From the NCBI GenBank assembly GCA_018699755.1, contig JABIRQ010000198.1, forward strand, positions 1 to 6,515: a DNA stretch of 6,515 nucleotides, read 5' to 3'. Below the pieces are notes generated by a model. It was not told the DNA's origin. It saw only the letters and a list, made by a program, of their open reading frames with translations, and did no database searches. Source of the stretch: Rhodospirillaceae bacterium (GTDB lineage: Bacteria > Pseudomonadota > Alphaproteobacteria > CADEGL01). Positions 5,879 through 6,515 of this stretch are shown here, piece by piece; position 1 is the first letter of the stretch, and each line of letters begins with the position of its first letter. The translations under genes and the position numbers were made by a program.

Positions 5879-5975
5879 CCCCCACCCTTTCTCGATTCGG
5901 TCGCAGAACTCCCACGCGCATCCTGGTCACTGCTGTCCGGCGAGGCCCGGTTTCGACGCCTTCTTGGCCGGACGA

Positions 5976-6003
5976 TTGCGTCGATTGCGCGAAACTCGAT
6001 ACT
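5976..6003 (+). promoter_or_regulatory. Candidate promoter of small-protein copy B
   Basis: TTGCGT (5976-5981) and GATACT (5998-6003) lie 16 bases apart, matching the arrangement before copy A at 4275-4302. The expected start near 6010 gives a leader of about 39 bases. The ribosome site AAAGG (6036-6040) lies 8 bases before ATG 6049. Confidence 0.45.
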
Positions 6004-6048
6004 AGAAGCGTCCAGAGCTTTCCTACGCAAGGCCGAAAGGCAGCCTCC

Positions 6049-6252
6049 ATGCGCATCCCGTTGGTCCAGACCGGCGTCAGAATCGAGTTCACGGACGGAA
6101 CGAGCCTGGACGCCCGGCTCTTTATCTGCGCCACGGCGCGGGTGCAGGACGTACTGAACGACGAGCGCCTGTTCGTCCCGCTCAATGTCTAAGGCCGGAT
6201 CGAGCTGATCAACAAGGGCCAGGTCCGGCGCATGATCCCGCTGGACGACTAG
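6049..6252 (+). pseudogene. Small conserved protein, copy B, interrupted by an in-frame TAA at codon 48
   Basis: ATG 6049 begins MRIPLVQTGVRIEFTDGTSL, aligned without gaps to copy A. Codon 48, CAG (Gln) in copy A, is TAA here (6190-6192). After it the same frame continues GRIELINKGQVRRMIPLDD to TAG 6250-6252, the same total length as copy A. Substitutions after the stop are mostly conservative (V/I, M/L, I/V, H/R). So it is either a fairly recent pseudogene, a 47-residue truncated product lacking the last beta-like strands, or, less likely, a read-through gene. Promoter and AAAGG ribosome site look intact. It is divergent from the amidinotransferase gene and faces the Rieske oxygenase end at 6340. 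Confidence 0.75.
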
Positions 6253-6339
6253 GCGGACTCACGGCCGCAACACCCTTCACCGCCGGACAATGACGGATGT
6301 ATGAGGCAGCGACGCCATGCCCGGCCGAAGCCGCGCCCG

Positions 6340-6515
6340 TCAGGCGGTCCGGTCCAGCGCCTCGTCGAGGGCCTGGTGGAAATGGGCCAGGCCCTTTTCG
6401 TAGCGCCCGAAGGTGAGGTGGCGGTTCGCACCGCTAGCGAAGTTCTCCTGCACCCCGCGGGCGACGGCGAAATCCTCGGCCAGGGCGGTCTTGATGAGGG
6501 CAACCTGCTTGTCCC
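6340..6515 (-). CDS. Rieske-type ring-hydroxylating oxygenase large subunit, C-terminal end (copy B, continues beyond window)
   Basis: On the minus strand the frame enters from the right edge and reads DKQVALIKTALAEDF, ARGVQENFASGANRHLTFGRYEKGLAHFHQALDEALDRTA, ending at TGA (6340-6342). It is the C-terminal end of a Rieske oxygenase alpha-subunit catalytic domain, with the probable iron-ligand Asp in ALAEDF. Only 58 codons are in the window, so whether it is full length cannot be seen; it is the likely intact partner of the remnant at 4567-4875. The two differ at 8 of 145 bases over 6371-6515 and diverge at the last eleven residues. Enzymes of this kind hydroxylate or demethylate aromatic rings or amines using electrons from a reductase, which is not seen here. 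An 87-base gap separates it from small-protein copy B. Confidence 0.8.
   Translation of the reverse strand, partial: DKQVALIKTALAEDFAVARGVQENFASGANRHLTFGRYEKGLAHFHQALDEALDRTA

Noticed and set aside
4847..6157. A 436-codon + frame opposite the amidinotransferase
   Set aside because: It is antisense to a gene with clear active-site motifs and ends in a wrong frame of small-protein copy B.

Overview
The window is GC-rich chromosomal DNA. Codons strongly prefer G or C in the third position, which leaves long open frames on the strand opposite each real gene. The gene families and a dispersed palindromic repeat of the 'CCTTCGAGACG ... CTCCTCAGG' kind suggest an alphaproteobacterium, probably Rhodospirillales-like or Rhizobiales-like. 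This rests on gene style only; no taxonomic marker is present.

Left part (1-2600). The 3' end of an acetyl-CoA hydrolase/CoA-transferase family gene (+) converges on a phytanoyl-CoA dioxygenase (PhyH) family Fe(II)/2-oxoglutarate oxygenase (-). A 255-base spacer follows, carrying an inverted pair of the dispersed repeat. Next is a LysR-type regulator (-), whose AT-rich upstream region holds a perfect palindrome over a plausible promoter.

Middle (2600-4370). A small hypothetical protein (+) is followed by a major facilitator superfamily transporter (+). The transporter's leader carries a direct repeat and a perfect 10-bp inverted repeat. A 14-bp tandem repeat lies just after the transporter.

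Right part (4270-6515). A two-gene module occurs twice, on either side of an amidinotransferase-family gene (-). Each copy has a 67-codon small protein (+) facing the C-terminal end of a Rieske-type ring-hydroxylating oxygenase large subunit (-). In the left copy the small protein is intact, its stop overlaps the opposing stop in one CTAG, and the oxygenase is only a C-terminal remnant. In the right copy the small protein has an in-frame TAA at codon 48 but stays homologous to its natural end. The right oxygenase runs off the window and may be the intact gene. A 145-bp oxygenase block is about 94% identical between copies, while the small-protein parts are much more diverged, which suggests gene conversion or a mosaic history.

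The locus looks like an accessory metabolic region: two oxygenase families, a CoA-transferase, an amidino-group enzyme, a transporter and a regulator. No shared substrate can be read from the sequence. I see no phage, CRISPR, tRNA or rRNA. The duplicated module with its broken small-protein copy is the most unusual part.
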